Part shown: positions 5,482 to 7,721 of the stretch, one piece after another
Position numbering within the stretch: the stretch's first letter is position 1
How the letters are laid out: every line of letters starts with the position of its first letter
Assembly: GCA_021828245.1 (NCBI GenBank)
Contig: JAKASC010000111.1
Span: 1 to 7,721, forward strand
DNA length: 7,721 bases
Direction: 5' to 3'
Origin: Acidobacteriota bacterium
Lineage (GTDB): Bacteria; Acidobacteriota; Terriglobia; UBA7540
Made by a program: the position numbers and the translations under genes
The notes under the pieces: model-generated
Told to the model about the DNA's origin: nothing
Databases searched by the model: none
The model's input: only the letters and a program-made list of their open reading frames with translations

Positions 5482-7716
5482 ATGGATGAAACGTTACGCC
5501 ACGAAGTACGCCTGTTGACAACGCGCCTGGGCGCGATCGCGCGGGAGCAGGGCGGGGAAGAGTTGTTTGCCTCGATCGAGCGCGCTCGCCAGCTTTCCAA
5601 ACAGCTCCGTGAGAATCCCCGGCCGCGCCTGCTCCAAGCTAACGAACGGGAAGTTCGCCGGCTCAGTGTCAAGCGAGCCGCAGAGGTGGCGCATGCGTTC
5701 AGCCTCTTTTTCCACCTGGTGAACCTGTGTGAAGAACGCCAACGGGTGCGCCGCTTACGAGCCTACGAAGTCACGCCCCAGGGCTCGCCGATGTCGCTCC
5801 GTCACACCTTCGAGCGGCTACGCCGCGAGCGCGTGCAACCAGAAAGGATTCGGAGCCTTCTCCGCTCGATGCAAGTAGAGCCTGTGCTGACCGCTCACCC
5901 CACGGAGGCTAAGCGGCGCAGCGTCTTCAACCATGTGCTGCGCATTGGCAAAACGCTCGATGAGATGCAAGGCGCTCCGGTTGCCACCCTCGAGCAAGCT
6001 CTCGACCCCTGGATCGAGGCCCTGTGGCTGACGGAAGAAGTTCGTGAAAAGCCGGTCACGCCCAAGCTCGAAATCGAAAATTCGCTCGTCTTTCTCGAAA
6101 GAACCATTTATGACTTAGGCGGAATTTTTTGGGACCGGTTGCAGCAGGAGCTTGAGCGAGTGGGCGTACGCGTCACCTTGCAACCTTTCCTTCGTTTTGG
6201 ATCTTGGGTGGGCGCCGACCGCGACGGCAACCCCAACGTAACGCCGGAGGTGAGTCTGGAGGCGGCGGCGCGGCTGCGACAAAGCATCCTCCAGTACTAT
6301 CGGCGCTATTTAACGCGACTGTTGGGTGTGGTCTCCTTTCCTTGCACTCGCGCTGCCGTGGAGCGCCCGCTGCGGCAAGCTATCGGGCAGGCCATGCGCC
6401 GGTGGCCGGCGACGCGAGCCTTCGAGCAGCAGGACGAGCCTCGAGAATGCTACCGCCGCTATATTCGCATCATCCTCTGGCGTTTGGAGCAGACCGAATC
6501 TGGCGCTGCCGGCCGCTACGCGACACCGGAAGAATTTACTCGGGAGCTGGCTTTCCTCGAGCGGCTCCTGGCGCAACATCCCAGCCGTCGAATCTCCCGG
6601 GTGGGCGTGGGGCGGCTGCGAGCAACGTCGGAAATCTTTGGTTTCCATGCTGCCAGCCTTGATTTTCGTCAGCACATCTCGCTGGTTCGCACCGCCGCTC
6701 GAGAGATCCTTCAGCGTTACCGTAAACCATGCGATGCGGAGCATCCCCACATACACTCTATCCAAGCCCTCCTTGCGCAAGCGCCGCAACCGCTCCAACT
6801 ATCGCCCGCGGCGCGAGGCGTGCTCGGGGAATTTTGCGCCCTGGGTGCCATTCAGGAGCGCTACGACGAAGTCACTTCCCACCGCTACATTCTGAGCATG
6901 GCCGAACGCGCCGCAGACATTTGGGATGCCGTGTTGCTCGGCTGGCAGGCCGGACTAGTGAAATGCGGCAAGGGCCATGCCCTCAACTCTCATTTCGATG
7001 TGATTCCACTGTTTGAGACGCTCACCGATTTGGAAGCCGGGCCCGTCATCCTCGACCACCTTCTGAGCGACGCCGTTTATCGCCGCCTGCTTCAGTCGCG
7101 GGGAAATTTCCAGGAGGTGATGCTCGGTTACTCCGATTCGGTGAAGGACGGCGGTTATTTGGCGGCCAACTGGGCGTTATTCCGAGCCCAGAAGCGATTG
7201 GCCGAGGTTGCGGAAAAGCATGGCGTGCGCCTGGGCTTGTTTCACGGCAAGGGCGGCACGATTGACCGCGGCGGCGGGCAATCCCATCGCAGCGTTCAGG
7301 CACAGCCCTATGCCGCGCCCGGCGGCAGAATTCGCATCACCGAGCAAGGCGAAGTTATTTCGCTCAAGTACGCCAACTTGGACATCGCGGAGCGGAACAT
7401 CGAGCAACTGGTGACCTCCGTGCTTGATGCGCACCTCTTGCGGCCGCAGCGTGCGCCGCGCGCGGAGGAGGTGGCGCGCTGGGAAGCTGACGCGCGCGAA
7501 ATGGCTGAGAAGAGCAGCGTGTTTTATCGGCACCTGGTTTATGAGACGGACGGCTTTGTGCCATTCTTCCGCCAGGCCACGCCGATTGACCTGCTGGAAA
7601 CGATGCGCCTGGGTTCGCGTCCCAGCCGACGCTCGGTTGCTACCGGCCTGCGCGATCTTCGCGCCATCCCTTGGGTTTTTGCCTGGACGCAATCGCGGCA
7701 CTTGCTGCCGGCTTAG
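5482..7716 (+). CDS. ppc: Phosphoenolpyruvate carboxylase, interrupted by TAG near the C-terminus
   Basis: Carboxylates PEP with bicarbonate to oxaloacetate, refilling the citrate cycle and feeding aspartate synthesis; cytoplasmic. The frame gives 744 residues from ATG 5482. Motifs in order: VEPVLTAHPTEAKRR with catalytic His139 (E. coli His138), FGSWVGADRDGNPNVTPEV (239-257), QEVMLGYSDSVKDGG (544-558), FHGKGGTIDRGGG (587-599) with the Arg matching E. coli Arg587, RITEQGEVISLKY (618-630), and FRQATP to LRAIPWVFAWTQSRHLLPA at the end. The family continues with Trp-x-Gly and about 140-150 more residues (883 residues in E. coli), ending in a conserved QNTG. Here a TAG (7714-7716) stands in the Trp position, and ATC GG beyond it still fits x-Gly. 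The missing part includes residues needed for the fold and for aspartate inhibition, so the product as read would probably be inactive. A nonsense mutation, readthrough or base-call error are all possible. The upstream part looks intact and well conserved. Confidence 0.93.
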   Translation: MDETLRHEVRLLTTRLGAIAREQGGEELFASIERARQLSKQLRENPRPRLLQANEREVRRLSVKRAAEVAHAFSLFFHLVNLCEERQRVRRLRAYEVTPQGSPMSLRHTFERLRRERVQPERIRSLLRSMQVEPVLTAHPTEAKRRSVFNHVLRIGKTLDEMQGAPVATLEQALDPWIEALWLTEEVREKPVTPKLEIENSLVFLERTIYDLGGIFWDRLQQELERVGVRVTLQPFLRFGSWVGADRDGNPNVTPEVSLEAAARLRQSILQYYRRYLTRLLGVVSFPCTRAAVERPLRQAIGQAMRRWPATRAFEQQDEPRECYRRYIRIILWRLEQTESGAAGRYATPEEFTRELAFLERLLAQHPSRRISRVGVGRLRATSEIFGFHAASLDFRQHISLVRTAAREILQRYRKPCDAEHPHIHSIQALLAQAPQPLQLSPAARGVLGEFCALGAIQERYDEVTSHRYILSMAERAADIWDAVLLGWQAGLVKCGKGHALNSHFDVIPLFETLTDLEAGPVILDHLLSDAVYRRLLQSRGNFQEVMLGYSDSVKDGGYLAANWALFRAQKRLAEVAEKHGVRLGLFHGKGGTIDRGGGQSHRSVQAQPYAAPGGRIRITEQGEVISLKYANLDIAERNIEQLVTSVLDAHLLRPQRAPRAEEVARWEADAREMAEKSSVFYRHLVYETDGFVPFFRQATPIDLLETMRLGSRPSRRSVATGLRDLRAIPWVFAWTQSRHLLPA

Positions 7717-7721
7717 ATCGG

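Overview
The window carries five genes of a GC-rich bacterium. One lies on the minus strand and runs off the left edge. The other four are on the plus strand: a LysR-type regulator, aspartate kinase, threonine synthase and phosphoenolpyruvate (PEP) carboxylase. The GC-rich coding style, the secreted Poly_export/SLBB protein and this mix of genes would suit an Acidobacteriota-like soil or environmental genome. That is an impression from the proteins; no rRNA or marker gene confirms it.

Layout. Positions 1-1055 (minus strand) hold a polysaccharide export protein with a signal peptide, a Poly_export domain and two SLBB-type domains; its C-terminal end is outside the window. Positions 1056-1428 are a divergent intergenic region with a good sigma70-type promoter for the export gene, a perfect 9-bp inverted repeat, an 11-bp stem-loop and a -10-like box for the regulator. 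The LysR gene occupies 1429-2352. The aspartate kinase gene (2503-3936), threonine synthase gene (4094-5389) and PEP carboxylase gene (5482 to the right edge) follow in the same direction, separated by gaps of 92-157 bp that each contain a dyad or hairpin.

How the genes fit together. PEP carboxylase makes oxaloacetate, the precursor of aspartate. Aspartate kinase commits aspartate to the lysine/threonine/methionine branch, and threonine synthase performs the last step to threonine. The plus-strand block therefore looks like a supply-and-use cluster for the aspartate family, possibly controlled by the adjacent LysR protein. Aspartate-semialdehyde dehydrogenase, homoserine dehydrogenase and homoserine kinase are not in the window.

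The most striking feature is at the right edge. The PEP carboxylase reading frame hits a TAG exactly where the family has a conserved Trp codon (LPA-W-x-G), and the five visible bases after it still fit the family in the same frame. About 140-150 C-terminal residues would be lost. This suggests a nonsense mutation, recoding, or a base-call error rather than a natural C-terminus. I see no mobile element, CRISPR array, RNA gene or evident novel defence or biosynthetic system.
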